Notes under the pieces: generated by a model
Database searches by the model: none
Seen by the model: only the letters and a program-made list of their open reading frames with translations
What the model was told of the DNA's origin: nothing
Translations under genes and position numbers: made by a program
Shown here: positions 32,643-42,500 of the stretch, piece by piece
How the letters are laid out: every line of letters starts with the position of its first letter
Numbering within the stretch: the first letter of the stretch is position 1
From: an uncultured bacterium
Lineage (GTDB): Bacteria; Verrucomicrobiota; Lentisphaeria; Victivallales; UBA1829
Direction of reading: 5' to 3'
Length of the DNA: 55,785 bases
NCBI GenBank assembly: GCA_902774245.1
Contig: CACYHQ010000018.1
Span: 1-55,785, forward strand

Positions 32643-33680
32643 ATGAAAACTGAAGTCCGCAATCTCACGCGCGTATTCGGCAAGACCGTCGCCGTCAATG
32701 ATATCTCCTTCTCCTTCGAAGACGGCAACATCTTCGGGTTCATCGGGCCGAACGGCGCGGGCAAGACCACCACGATCCGCATCATGGCCACGCTCGACCT
32801 CGCCACGTCCGGCGACGTCTTCTACGACGGCGTGTCCGCCACGCTCTACCCGGAGGCCGTCCGCCGCGTGGTCGGCTACATGCCCGACTCCCTGCCCGGC
32901 TACAAGGACATCCAGGTCTGGGAATACCTCGACTTCTTCGCCCGCAGTTTCGGCCTGAAGGGCGCGGAGCGCACCCGCGCGCTGGACGACATCGTGGAGT
33001 TCACCAACCTCGGCGAACTCCGCAACAAGTTCCTCTACGCCCTCTCCAAGGGCATGAAGCAGCGCGTCAGCCTCGCGCGCGCCCTGATCCACAACCCGAA
33101 AGTCCTCATCATGGACGAACCGGCGGCCGGACTCGACCCGCGCGCCCGCCACGAACTCCGCACCCTCCTGAAGATCCTTGCCGATCAGAAGAAAGCGATC
33201 TTCCTGAGCAGCCACATCCTGTCCGAACTTCAGGACATCTGCGACGGCGCGGTCATCATCGAACAGGGCAAGCTCCTGTCCGCCGGCACGCTGAATGAAC
33301 TCCTCGCGCAGGTCAACGGCGCCCCCATGCCGCCCCCCGCGCCCGCTCCGGCACAGCCCCAGTCCGGCGAAACCGCCGATCTCTCCGGGGCCGCCGCGCC
33401 TCCGCCGCCGGTCATGCCGAAGGGCGTCAGCATCACGCTGAAGACCCCGCGCGGCGAGGCGGAACCCGTCCGACTGAAACTCCTCGAACACCCGCTCACG
33501 CGCTCCGTCGACCTGTTCGACGACGATGAAGTCCACGCGGTCATCGAGGGCACTGACGCCGAGGTCTCCCGCGTCGTCGGCACCGTCTTCGCCGCCGGGC
33601 TCACGGTCCTGTCGTTCACGCGGAATCAGATGGGACTGGAGGAGCTCTTCATGAAGATCACACAGGGCAAGGTCCAGTAA
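32643..33680 (+). CDS. ABC transporter ATP-binding protein
   Basis: A 345-residue ATPase with Walker A GPNGAGKTT (35-43), signature LSKGMKQR (134-141), Walker B VLIMDEP (154-160), and the H-loop SSHIL. The class resembles DRA/CcmA or gliding-type exporters (GldA-like). A Pro/Ala-rich linker (about 225-262) leads to a C-terminal alpha/beta domain of about 80 residues, an extension not usual in such ATPases. CAGGAG upstream. It energises the membrane subunits encoded next. Confidence 0.94.
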   Translation: MKTEVRNLTRVFGKTVAVNDISFSFEDGNIFGFIGPNGAGKTTTIRIMATLDLATSGDVFYDGVSATLYPEAVRRVVGYMPDSLPGYKDIQVWEYLDFFARSFGLKGAERTRALDDIVEFTNLGELRNKFLYALSKGMKQRVSLARALIHNPKVLIMDEPAAGLDPRARHELRTLLKILADQKKAIFLSSHILSELQDICDGAVIIEQGKLLSAGTLNELLAQVNGAPMPPPAPAPAQPQSGETADLSGAAAPPPPVMPKGVSITLKTPRGEAEPVRLKLLEHPLTRSVDLFDDDEVHAVIEGTDAEVSRVVGTVFAAGLTVLSFTRNQMGLEELFMKITQGKVQ

Positions 33681-33691
33681 GGAGGCGCACC

Positions 33692-35230
33692 ATGGTCGGA
33701 AAAGCATTCTTCGAAAACCTCGGCGAGTCCCTGAACCCGGTCTTCATCAAGGAAATGCGCCAGTATTTCCAGAACCGCCGCATGGTCATCTTCATGGGGC
33801 TGCTCCTCATCGTGCAGTTCATCGTCGCGCTCTTCTTCGCCTCCGCCATGACGTTCGACACGGACGGGAGTGAGGGCGTCGCGTTCTTCCTGCTCATCAT
33901 CTTCGCGGGGGCCGGACTCTCCGTCCTGCTCTGCTCGATCGGCGCGGAACAGCGTTTCGCGGAGGAACGGTCCGACAAGGAGCTGAACTACTCCATGCTG
34001 ACCACGCTCAAGCCGTCCGCCGTCATCCTGGGCAAGCTCGAAGGCGCCATGGTCATGATCCTGTGCATCTTCTCCATGCTTCTGCCGTTCCTGACGGCTG
34101 CGTACTTCATGCGCGGGCTTTCCATGGCGTCCCTGCTCGTCACGCTCTACCTCTTCCCGATCCTCGTGCTGTACGCGCTCGCGGGCATCTTCGCCGGGTC
34201 GTTCGGGCAGAAATGGGTCACGGTGCTGTTTTTCGTCGGGATCTTCAACAGCGCGTTCGGGATCGTCCCCGCCGCGTTCAGCATCATCGACGAACTCATG
34301 GACCGGGGCAGCCTCGATACCTCCTTCTGGATCGCCGTCCTCGTCGAATACGAGATCGCGCTTCTGCTCGGCGTCATGCTGTTCCTGCTCTCGCTCGCGG
34401 TCGTCTCCCCGCCGAAATCCAACCGGCTCCTGCCCGCGAAAGCCTATCTCTTCGCCCTGCCCTTCCTCTCGCTGATCCTGATGCTGCCGTACTACATCAT
34501 CTACGGCCCCGCGGACTTCCCGCCGGACGCCTTCTACTTCATCGAGTTCGCGTTTTGCTTCTTCTCGGTCGCCGTGCTGGGGATCATCGCAATCTTCGAG
34601 ATGCCGACGAACAGCATCCGCGTGTACCTGAAGTGCCCGCTCAATTTCATCGGCCGCTTCCTGCATTTCCTGTTCTCCACCGGGTTCTCAGGCTCCCTGA
34701 TCCTTGCCTTCCTGATCCTCGCGATCCCCGTGGCGATGTATCCGTTCGGGGATCTGTCGGGAGACAACACCTCCCAGGTCTGCGGATTCCTCTGCATCCT
34801 CGTGTCCTTCCTGGGGTATGTGGTCCTCTCGCTCGTTCTGAGCTGGCGGACCAAACTGCCCCTGCCCGCCTGGCTCTGGATGATCATCTTCGAGGTCGCG
34901 GGCAACGTCCTCTCATGGATCCCCGTCGCGGTCAACAGCGGCGAAATGAGGGGGATTCCCTTTCCCGTCCGCATTGCGTCCATGCTGATCTCCCCCACCT
35001 ACTGCTTCATGGAGACGATCGAGGAATCGGTCGCATCGACACCGGGGACGGCTCCGAGGGGGGGATTCTTCCCCCTGACCATCACGCACCACGCCCTTTT
35101 CTGGTCCCTCGCGGTCGCCGGCGTCCTCTTCCTGATCCTGCTGCCCGCGATCGTCAAGGCGTTCCGCATGCACCGCCGCCCTGACACCGGCGCCGTCAAA
35201 CCGCCCACGAAGGAAATGCTCAAGAAATGA
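33692..35230 (+). CDS. ABC transporter permease (ABC-2 type)
   Basis: A 512-residue polytopic protein with about twelve hydrophobic segments. An N-terminal cytosolic amphipathic stretch (LNPVFIKEMRQYFQNRRMVI) is typical of ABC-2/GldF-type permeases. AAGGAGG lies 6 nt before the ATG, the best ribosome site in the operon. It overlaps the next membrane gene by 4 bp, so translation is coupled. Confidence 0.88.
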   Translation: MVGKAFFENLGESLNPVFIKEMRQYFQNRRMVIFMGLLLIVQFIVALFFASAMTFDTDGSEGVAFFLLIIFAGAGLSVLLCSIGAEQRFAEERSDKELNYSMLTTLKPSAVILGKLEGAMVMILCIFSMLLPFLTAAYFMRGLSMASLLVTLYLFPILVLYALAGIFAGSFGQKWVTVLFFVGIFNSAFGIVPAAFSIIDELMDRGSLDTSFWIAVLVEYEIALLLGVMLFLLSLAVVSPPKSNRLLPAKAYLFALPFLSLILMLPYYIIYGPADFPPDAFYFIEFAFCFFSVAVLGIIAIFEMPTNSIRVYLKCPLNFIGRFLHFLFSTGFSGSLILAFLILAIPVAMYPFGDLSGDNTSQVCGFLCILVSFLGYVVLSLVLSWRTKLPLPAWLWMIIFEVAGNVLSWIPVAVNSGEMRGIPFPVRIASMLISPTYCFMETIEESVASTPGTAPRGGFFPLTITHHALFWSLAVAGVLFLILLPAIVKAFRMHRRPDTGAVKPPTKEMLKK

Positions 35231-36945
35231 ACCCGGAACCCGCGCCCGAAATCACGAATCCGCCGCCGGGAAAGACGTTCCCCGAACGTTCCGCGGAAAC
35301 AGGAGAAGTCCGCCCCGAGAAGAAGCTCGGACTTCTCATCCGCTTCGTCCGGTGGTTCGACCGCGGTCTGGACCCGGAGGGACGCGACACGTCCGACTGG
35401 AACATCTACTATTATTATTTCCGGCAGGTCGCCCAGCACCGCGCCCCGCTCAAACTCAAATACCTGAAATGGTTCGCGCTGGCGTTCCAGCTCTACTTCC
35501 TCGGGTCGGTCGTCTTCGCGATCGTCAACGGCATTCTGGCGCTTGATGCCTTGAAGACCAGCGGCCAAGGCGAAGGGTTCGGCGGGCTCGCCATCTTCGC
35601 CTTCCTCGGTCTCGGCGTGGCCGGATTGGCAAGCAACCTCGTCTTCCTGCTGCCCCTGCTGTTCCTCCCCGTCCTCATGGTCGCCCCGGCGTTCCGGCTC
35701 CGCAGCAAAAACCGCGCCCTCATCACGTCCCGCGCCAAGGATCCGCCGCTGCTGGCGCACCTGGTGCAGTACACCTCGCACAAGGGGCTCGTGCAGGGTG
35801 CGCTGCAGAGTTTTCTCTACACATGGAAACGGCTGCTCATCCTGCTGTCGCCGTGCCTCGTCCCCATTCTCCTGATCCTGATTTCGGGTATCGTGTCCGG
35901 CATTGCCATGGGCGATCTTACGGGTTCGGCACTCCGGAATTTTGCCTTCACGCCGGTCAGCGCCGTCCTGTGCGTCATGGCGATCTCGCTCTTCTTCCTC
36001 ATGCAGCCGTTCTGCTACCGGCTGGATTCCCTGATGGTGGCGATCTGCATCGGCATCGAAACGATCATGTTCTTCGGGATCATCGTCAGCCCGTCCACGG
36101 AAGATTTCCTGGCTTTCTTTCCAATCTATGTCATGTCCTGCCTGTTCGCCATCGTGTATTTCCCGCTCGCCGCCGCCGACACTGGCGAGCTCGGCCTCGG
36201 CAAACGGACTTCGAGATGGATCCGCATCCTGCTGTACACCACGGCGGGCGTCTTCCTCGCGATCCTGCTCTCGGCAAACGCCTTCCTCGGAATCCGGAAC
36301 ACATCCTACAGCAGTTCCGGAGGCGAACTTTTCGAACTTCTGTTCCTGTTTGTCACATTGGGGCTTTCCGTATCTATCTGCGGCCTGCTGGTCACCTCGC
36401 TCTCCGTCACGTCGCCCCTGGCGGCGCGCCAGATGCAGACCCGCGCGAAAGAACCCTTCCTGAAAAAAATGTTCGATCCGGCCTCGCCGCTCTCCCTGCT
36501 CCCGGTCATCGCGCTGGAGCTCGCCGCCCTCGCGGCCGTTCTCACACTGTTCCTGCCGGCCCTGGAGTCCATGCGGGCGGGGAGCGGCTATCGTCTGATC
36601 GGAGGAGTCATCCTCTACAGTTGGGGCAGCAGGGCGCGGAACGCCTGGACCGCGATCCATTTCGCGCTCGCTTTTTCATATGTCCGGCAACGGAAGAAAC
36701 CGGAAATGAAAGCCCCGTGGGACTTCCATGTCCGCTTCAACCTGACATGCATCGTCAGCTACGTCGCCATCCAGCTGTTTCTGGCGCTGACTACCAGAAA
36801 TGGCGCCGGATTCCTCGGCATGATCCTGTATATCGTATCCATCATCGTCCTGTTCACCGCATTCGGCTACCTGAAAAACTCCGCTTCGACCTACAAGATC
36901 GAGGCTCCGGAGGCACCGGAGCAGGACAGTGAGGAGGCGTCATGA
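35227..36945 (+). CDS. Polytopic membrane protein, probable second ABC subunit
   Basis: A 572-residue protein with a Pro-rich cytosolic leader, then GLDPEGRDTSDWNIYYYYFR, then about twelve hydrophobic helices in two groups. The topology mirrors the permease encoded just upstream, and the ATGA overlaps on both sides tie it to the same complex. No named family is recognised. It could be the second half of a heterodimeric ABC-2 exporter or an integral partner. Confidence 0.75.
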   Translation: MNPEPAPEITNPPPGKTFPERSAETGEVRPEKKLGLLIRFVRWFDRGLDPEGRDTSDWNIYYYYFRQVAQHRAPLKLKYLKWFALAFQLYFLGSVVFAIVNGILALDALKTSGQGEGFGGLAIFAFLGLGVAGLASNLVFLLPLLFLPVLMVAPAFRLRSKNRALITSRAKDPPLLAHLVQYTSHKGLVQGALQSFLYTWKRLLILLSPCLVPILLILISGIVSGIAMGDLTGSALRNFAFTPVSAVLCVMAISLFFLMQPFCYRLDSLMVAICIGIETIMFFGIIVSPSTEDFLAFFPIYVMSCLFAIVYFPLAAADTGELGLGKRTSRWIRILLYTTAGVFLAILLSANAFLGIRNTSYSSSGGELFELLFLFVTLGLSVSICGLLVTSLSVTSPLAARQMQTRAKEPFLKKMFDPASPLSLLPVIALELAALAAVLTLFLPALESMRAGSGYRLIGGVILYSWGSRARNAWTAIHFALAFSYVRQRKKPEMKAPWDFHVRFNLTCIVSYVAIQLFLALTTRNGAGFLGMILYIVSIIVLFTAFGYLKNSASTYKIEAPEAPEQDSEEAS

Positions 36946-37817
36946 CCCCGCCCGCCGCAGCCATTCCGTATTTCAGGGACGCGGTCGAACGCGCCCTCGC
37001 CGCGACCGGAGGCGTGGAGCTGACCGCCCCCGCCCAGGTATCCGGCATCGACGGACGCCGCGTAGGACGCCGTACGGGCAACGCGCTGGAGTTCTCCGAG
37101 TACCGCGAATACCGGCCCGGCGACGACCTGCGGCGCATCGACTGGCGCGTGTACGCCCGAAGCGAACAGCTCATGATCAAGCTGTATTCGGAGGAGATCG
37201 ACCCGCGGTGCGACGTGATCGTGGACCATTCGGCGTCCATGGCGTCGACCGAACGCAAGGCGTCCGCGGCGATCTCGCTCGCCGCGATCTTCGCCACCGC
37301 CGCCGCGAACTCCGGGTTCTCCCTGAACCTCTGGCACGCCGCCGACACGTTCCGCAAGGACCCCGCGCCCGCCTCGCCGCTCCTTTGGGACTTCCCGCCC
37401 TTCGAAACGCCGTTCAGCCCGTCCGCGAATCCCGCCTCGTTCTCCGGTCAGTTCTTCCGGCGCGGCATCCGCATCCTCGTGACCGACCTCATGGGGCCGG
37501 ACGATCCCGCGCCCGTGCTTTCGAGGCTCGCCGACGGAGCAAAGCGCGCCGTGGTCGTGATGGTGCTGGACCCGACGGAGCTCGAACCGGAACCGGACGC
37601 GAACGTGCTGCTGGTCGACGCGGAGACCGGGGAGGAACGCGAACTCGTGCTTGACGAAGGCGCGCTGGCGCGTTACCACGAACGCCTCGAGAACCACCGC
37701 GCCATGTGGGCGTCCGCCGCGATGTCACGCGGCGTCCTGCTCCTGCCGCTTTCCGCCGCGGGTTTCTGCCCGGAGATCCGTCCCGACGAACTCTTCCGCG
37801 CGGGGCTGCTCAAATGA
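36942..37817 (+). CDS. DUF58 domain protein
   Basis: A 291-residue cytosolic protein with the DUF58 signature EYREYRPGDDLRRIDWRVYAR (about 56-76) and a VWA-like segment DVIVDHSASM (about 88-97) that keeps most of a MIDAS motif. DUF58 proteins accompany MoxR ATPases and VWA proteins (Bat operons). GAGGAGG precedes the start. It overlaps both neighbours by 4 bp. Confidence 0.92.
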   Translation: MTPPAAAIPYFRDAVERALAATGGVELTAPAQVSGIDGRRVGRRTGNALEFSEYREYRPGDDLRRIDWRVYARSEQLMIKLYSEEIDPRCDVIVDHSASMASTERKASAAISLAAIFATAAANSGFSLNLWHAADTFRKDPAPASPLLWDFPPFETPFSPSANPASFSGQFFRRGIRILVTDLMGPDDPAPVLSRLADGAKRAVVVMVLDPTELEPEPDANVLLVDAETGEERELVLDEGALARYHERLENHRAMWASAAMSRGVLLLPLSAAGFCPEIRPDELFRAGLLK

Positions 37818-39631
37818 ACGATTTCTTCTTCGGATTCGAACACTCCCCGCTCTTGTTGTGCGCCGTGCCAGTCGCGCTGGTCCTGCTCCTGCTCTACCTC
37901 CTGCATCGCCGTTCGAAAGTCCGCATCGTGCCCGCGATCTTCCTGTGGGACCGTCCGCAGGCGTCGCCGCACAGCGGCACGCGCATCAACTTCCGGCTTC
38001 CGCCCGCGATCTTCTACCTCGAACTCGCCGCGCTGCTGCTCCTGATCGCCGCCCTCGCCGCGCCGTTCGTCTCCACGCCGGAAACCTACCCGCCGCTCGC
38101 CGTGATTCTCGACGACTCCATGTCCATGCGGGCGAAAGTCCCCGGCGGCAAATCCCCGCTCGAATCCGGCGCGGAGTTCGTCAAAAGCGAGATTCGCGCC
38201 CTGCCCGACCGCCGCGTCCTGTGGATCGTCGCCGCCGAATCCCCCGTGCTCGCCTCGGACAGCAACGCCCGGACGGATTTCGGGGCGTTCTGGACCGGAC
38301 AGGCGGCCTCGTCCGACCTCGCCGCGGCCGCCGCCCTCGCCCGGCGCATGGCGCGAGGCTGTCAGCTCCTGATCGTGACCGACCAGAAGCCCGCGCTCGA
38401 ACTTGCGCCGGACACCACGTATTTCTCCGCGGGCGCACCGCTGGGCAATTCCGCCATCGTGAACGCCCGCCGCACGGCCGGACGCATCCTGATCGAGGCG
38501 GCGAATTTCTCCGCACTCCCGCTTGACGCCGTGCTCGTACTCGAACCCGGCGCGCTGAAAACGCAAGTCCGCCTCGCGCCGAAGGAAACGCGCCGCATCG
38601 TGCTGGCCGTGCCGGAAGCCGCCGCGCATGAAGCGGTCACGGTCCGGCTCGAAAACGCCGATGCGTCCGCAAACGCCCTGCTCTGCGACGACGAAGTCGT
38701 GCTGGAGGCCGAGGACGATTCCCCCGTCTCGTACCGCGTCGCCGCCGGGCTCCCCGCCGCCGCACGGTCCGCGCTCGAACGCGTCCTGAACGGCAATCCG
38801 GCGTTCCGGCCCGCGCTGACGGGCGAAATTCCCGACCTCGACATCCTCCCCGCCGAGGCCGAAAGTCCTTCCCCCGTGCATCTCTACTGGCTCGCTTCTC
38901 CGAAGAAGAAAGCGACGCCCGCGAATCCGCCCGAAAGCGCAGCAAATCAGCCTCAATCTGAAGACGCCGCGCCCTCCGCGTCCGGTCCGCTTTCGCCCGA
39001 AAACTCCGCCGTCCTTTCGCGCGGTCTCCCGCTCGACTCGCTCCAGTGGGCGGTCAGCGCGGACGATCTGCCGGGGCAGACGCTTCTTCGGAGCGGCGAC
39101 GTACCGGTGCTCTCCACGCGCCAGAACCTGAACCGCGACCGCGAGGTCTTCCTGAACCTCGACCCCGTGCGCTCGAACATCACGCACCATCCGTTCTGGC
39201 CGGTCTTCTTCCAGAACCTCGCGCAGACTGTCCGCACGGAGCGTTTCGGACCGGCGCGCACGAATCTGCGCTCCGGCGAACTTCTCCAGGTACGCCTGCC
39301 GCGCGGGGCGCAGTCGCTGACCACGGTCCGGTCCGACGGCAAGACCACGGAGATCCGGGCGATGCGCGGACAGGCCGATTTCCGCCCCCTGCTCCACGGT
39401 GTATGGCGACTTGAATCCAACGGAACAAAATGGTCCGCGAGCGTGATGGGCCTGACCGCCGAGGAATCCGACCTCTCCGGCGCGGGACCGTTCCGGCAGG
39501 ACGCCGACAAGCTCGCTGTCATGCCGTTCTGGATGCTCCGTCCGATGGCGTGGGCGTTCCTGCTGCTCGCGGCGCTGCTCCTCGCGGCGCATCACCTCGT
39601 CCTCACACGCAAAGGAGGCGGCCCGTGCTGA
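37814..39631 (+). CDS. BatA-type protein with VWA domain
   Basis: A 605-residue protein with an N-terminal BatA domain: a first transmembrane helix (about 12-31), RSKVRIVPAIFLWDR, and a second helix (about 60-80). A VWA domain follows with MIDAS motif LDDSMSM (about 97-103), then beta-rich extracytoplasmic sequence, a Pro/Ser/Ala linker near 380-400, and a C-terminal transmembrane helix (about 575-597). The start at 37814 overlaps the DUF58 stop (ATGA). It would display its VWA domain outside the cytoplasmic membrane and be served by the MoxR ATPase. Confidence 0.88.
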   Translation: MNDFFFGFEHSPLLLCAVPVALVLLLLYLLHRRSKVRIVPAIFLWDRPQASPHSGTRINFRLPPAIFYLELAALLLLIAALAAPFVSTPETYPPLAVILDDSMSMRAKVPGGKSPLESGAEFVKSEIRALPDRRVLWIVAAESPVLASDSNARTDFGAFWTGQAASSDLAAAAALARRMARGCQLLIVTDQKPALELAPDTTYFSAGAPLGNSAIVNARRTAGRILIEAANFSALPLDAVLVLEPGALKTQVRLAPKETRRIVLAVPEAAAHEAVTVRLENADASANALLCDDEVVLEAEDDSPVSYRVAAGLPAAARSALERVLNGNPAFRPALTGEIPDLDILPAEAESPSPVHLYWLASPKKKATPANPPESAANQPQSEDAAPSASGPLSPENSAVLSRGLPLDSLQWAVSADDLPGQTLLRSGDVPVLSTRQNLNRDREVFLNLDPVRSNITHHPFWPVFFQNLAQTVRTERFGPARTNLRSGELLQVRLPRGAQSLTTVRSDGKTTEIRAMRGQADFRPLLHGVWRLESNGTKWSASVMGLTAEESDLSGAGPFRQDADKLAVMPFWMLRPMAWAFLLLAALLLAAHHLVLTRKGGGPC

Positions 39632-42441
39632 ACTACTTCCTGATCTGGCAGCCCGCCGCGTTCCTGGTCCTGCTGCCGCTGCTCTCCCTCTTCACGTTCC
39701 GCAGGCTTCCGACCCGCGTCCTGAACGTCATCCGCATCCTCATCTACATTATGGTCGCGGCGGCGATGGCGGGCATCTCAATACGTCTGCCCGAACGCAC
39801 CGGCACGCTCGTCGTGCTGGCCGACCGGAGCCGGTCCATGCCGGACGGCGCGCGCCAGGAGATGGATTCGCTGATCCGCCGCCTGGAACACAGCGCGCCC
39901 GACAGCTCGAAGCTGAGCGTGATCTCGTTCGCCGGGACGTCCTTCGTGGAGAAACTGCCGGATTCTCCGGCGTTTTCGGGTCTCCAGACCGAGCCGACCG
40001 AACCGCACGCCACGGACATCGCCGGGGCGATCGACGCCGCGCTGGAGCTGATCCCGTCCGACGCCTCCGGGCGCATCCTGCTGCTTTCGGACGGCCTGCA
40101 CACCACGGGCAATCCCGTCGCCGCGTCCGCCGCCGCTGCCGCAACACGGGGCGTCGCGGTCGATTACCGCCTGCTCTCGCGCAGTTCCGCCGACGATGCC
40201 GCAGTCCTGTCCGTCGACGCCCCACTTCGTGCCGCGCCAGGCGTGATCTACACCGTCTCCGCGCGCCTCTACGCGCAGTCGTCCGGCACGGCGGTCTGCC
40301 GCATCCGCAAGAACGGCGGCGCGTGGCTCACGCGGGAAGTCCGCCTGCGCCGGGGCGTCACGACCGTCTCCTGGCGTGACAAGACCGATTCGCCCGGCAC
40401 GGCGAACTATGAAGTCGAACTCGTGCTCCCGCCCGACGCGCCCGCCGATCCGGTCCCGGAGAACAACCATGTCCGCCGCATCGTCTCCATCGAGGGGCGC
40501 AAGCCCGTCCTACTCGTGACCGCGTCTCCCACGAAGAACCTCGCGCGCATCCTCCGTGAAGCGGGAATGGACGTGAAAGTGATGGAACCATCGTCCGCCG
40601 CGCTCGCGCCCGAAGTGCTGGGCGGCGTCTCCGGCGTGATCTTCGAGAACGTGAAGGCGTCGGCGTTCGGCATGGAATCGCTCGCCCGCCTGAAGCGACT
40701 GGTCTCCGCCGGTTCGGTCGGGTTCATGATGACCGGCGGCAAGTCTTCCTACGCGCTCGGCGGCTACTACCGCAGCGAGATCGAGGACGTGCTCCCGGTC
40801 ACGCTCGAACAGCGCAACGAGGTCCGCAAGGGCACGAACGCCGTCGTGGTGGTGCTGGACCGTTCCGGCAGCATGTCCATGACAAATTCGAAGGGCATCA
40901 GCAAGATGTCTCTGGCGAACGCCGCCACGGTCGAGGTGCTGAACCTGCTGTCCGATTTCGACCACCTCGGCGTGATCGCCGTCGACAGCTCGCCGCACAC
41001 GGTCGTCGGCCTCGCCCCGGTCTCCGAGGTCCGCAACCGCGCGAGCAAAATCCGTTCGATCGAGTCCAGGGGCGGCGGCATCTTCACCTACACAGGTCTG
41101 AAAGCGGCGTTCGAGATGCTCGAAAAATCCGACATCCCGTCGCGCCACATCATCCTCTTCGCCGACGCCTCCGACGCCGAGGAGCCGGGTGCCTACGTCT
41201 CCCTGCTCGGCACCGCCGAATCGAAGGGCATCACGGTCAGCGTGGTCGGGCTCGGCACAAAAACGGACAGCGACGCGGCGTTCCTTATGGACGTGGCGAA
41301 ACGCGGCAACGGCCTCGCGTATTTCACGGATAAGGCCGAGGAGCTCCCGCGCATCTTCGCCGAAGACACGTTCGTCATGGTCCGCAGCACGTTCCTGTCC
41401 GACCCGGTGAAGGCGCTGCTCCAGCCCGCCGCGACGGTCCTCCCCGGCGCGAACAAGTTCTCGCGCATGTACGATTTCAACGGCTGCAACCTCACCTATC
41501 TGCGCCCCGGATGCGACGCCATCCTCGTCACCGACGACGAGGACCGTGCCCCGCTCGCCGCCACCGGGACTTACGGACTCGGACGCGTCGTGGCGTTCTG
41601 CGCCGAAGCCGACGGACGCTACACAGGGCCGTTCGCGCAGGATTCCGGCTCCGCGCCGTTCCTGACCTCGCTCGTCACGTGGATGACCGCGTCCGACGAC
41701 GAGGGCGCGGACTACATGATCACGCAGGAGATACGCAACGGCAGCCACTATGCCGCGCTCGAACTAGACCCCGCGCGCACCTCCGACCCGTTCCGCGGCA
41801 CGCCCGTGCTCACGGCGGTCTTCTGCGACGATTCCGGCAGGACCGAAACACGCAAGTATCCGCTCGCGTGGGACGGCCCCGACCGCCTCGTTTCCGAGGT
41901 CCCGCTCCAAGGCGGAAACGTCGTCCTCGGCTCCATCCAGTGGGACAACGCGCGTCCGCATCCGCTCGTCCCGGTCGAACTCCCGTATTCGCCCGAATTC
42001 AATCCGGGCCAGGCGTCCGGCCGCGAACTCGCCGAACTGCTCCGGGCCTGCGGCGGACACGAGCGTATCGCCGTCGAGGAGATATGGGACGATATCCCGA
42101 AACGCCTCCGCGCGTTCCCGCTCACCCCGGTCTTCTGCCTCGCAGCGATCCTCCTGTTCCTATTCGAGATCGCCGAACGCCGTTTCCTGCTGATCGGACG
42201 CTTTTTCGCGACAAAGAAGAAAGTGGACAGCGAAGGAAAAGAATCCGCCGCGGAAACCGGTGCAAAATCCGGCGTCAGACTCCCGCGCAAACGCAAAAAC
42301 GCGCAACGTCCCGCCTCGGCTGCGAATCAGGCACAGACCACCCCCGAATCCGTGCAGGAATCGCAGAAGCCGGCCCCCGCCGACGAACCGCCCCCCTCGG
42401 ACTCCATTTCCGCCGTGCTGAAAAAGGTCCATCGCAGGTAA
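39625..42441 (+). CDS. Large membrane protein with two VWA domains and a GATase1-like domain
   Basis: A 938-residue protein. The start is GTG 39625, set by AAAGGAGG 6 nt upstream and a 7-bp overlap with the previous gene. Two N-terminal helices are followed by VWA domain 1 (VVLADRSRSM, about 67-76). A beta domain and a class-I-glutamine-amidotransferase-like segment come next (RKPVLLVTASPTKNLARILR and MTGGKSSYALGGYY) without an obvious catalytic triad. VWA domain 2 (VVVLDRSGSMSM, near 410) lies inside the second half of that domain. A C-terminal helix (about 838-855) and a basic Lys/Pro-rich tail end the protein. Confidence 0.87.
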   Translation: MLNYFLIWQPAAFLVLLPLLSLFTFRRLPTRVLNVIRILIYIMVAAAMAGISIRLPERTGTLVVLADRSRSMPDGARQEMDSLIRRLEHSAPDSSKLSVISFAGTSFVEKLPDSPAFSGLQTEPTEPHATDIAGAIDAALELIPSDASGRILLLSDGLHTTGNPVAASAAAAATRGVAVDYRLLSRSSADDAAVLSVDAPLRAAPGVIYTVSARLYAQSSGTAVCRIRKNGGAWLTREVRLRRGVTTVSWRDKTDSPGTANYEVELVLPPDAPADPVPENNHVRRIVSIEGRKPVLLVTASPTKNLARILREAGMDVKVMEPSSAALAPEVLGGVSGVIFENVKASAFGMESLARLKRLVSAGSVGFMMTGGKSSYALGGYYRSEIEDVLPVTLEQRNEVRKGTNAVVVVLDRSGSMSMTNSKGISKMSLANAATVEVLNLLSDFDHLGVIAVDSSPHTVVGLAPVSEVRNRASKIRSIESRGGGIFTYTGLKAAFEMLEKSDIPSRHIILFADASDAEEPGAYVSLLGTAESKGITVSVVGLGTKTDSDAAFLMDVAKRGNGLAYFTDKAEELPRIFAEDTFVMVRSTFLSDPVKALLQPAATVLPGANKFSRMYDFNGCNLTYLRPGCDAILVTDDEDRAPLAATGTYGLGRVVAFCAEADGRYTGPFAQDSGSAPFLTSLVTWMTASDDEGADYMITQEIRNGSHYAALELDPARTSDPFRGTPVLTAVFCDDSGRTETRKYPLAWDGPDRLVSEVPLQGGNVVLGSIQWDNARPHPLVPVELPYSPEFNPGQASGRELAELLRACGGHERIAVEEIWDDIPKRLRAFPLTPVFCLAAILLFLFEIAERRFLLIGRFFATKKKVDSEGKESAAETGAKSGVRLPRKRKNAQRPASAANQAQTTPESVQESQKPAPADEPPPSDSISAVLKKVHRR

Positions 42442-42442
42442 C

Positions 42443-42475
42443 AAAAATCCCGTACCCGGACAAACTGGATACGGG
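42443..42475 (-). terminator. Terminator of the decarboxylase gene
   Basis: Minus-strand stem CCCGTA (42475-42470) with TACGGG (42454-42449), followed by ATTTTTG. On the plus strand there is no T-run, so the nine-gene operon has no clear terminator of its own. Confidence 0.75.
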
Positions 42476-42500
42476 AGGAACAAACGGTTCGGAAGATGGC

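Noticed and set aside
31122..33707. 861-codon minus-strand ORF opposite the exported protein and ABC ATPase
   Set aside because: It spans two well-defined plus-strand genes and has no recognisable domain; antisense shadow.
42443..42475. Terminator for the nine-gene operon on the plus strand
   Set aside because: The stem exists but no T-run follows on the plus strand; the T-run is on the minus side.
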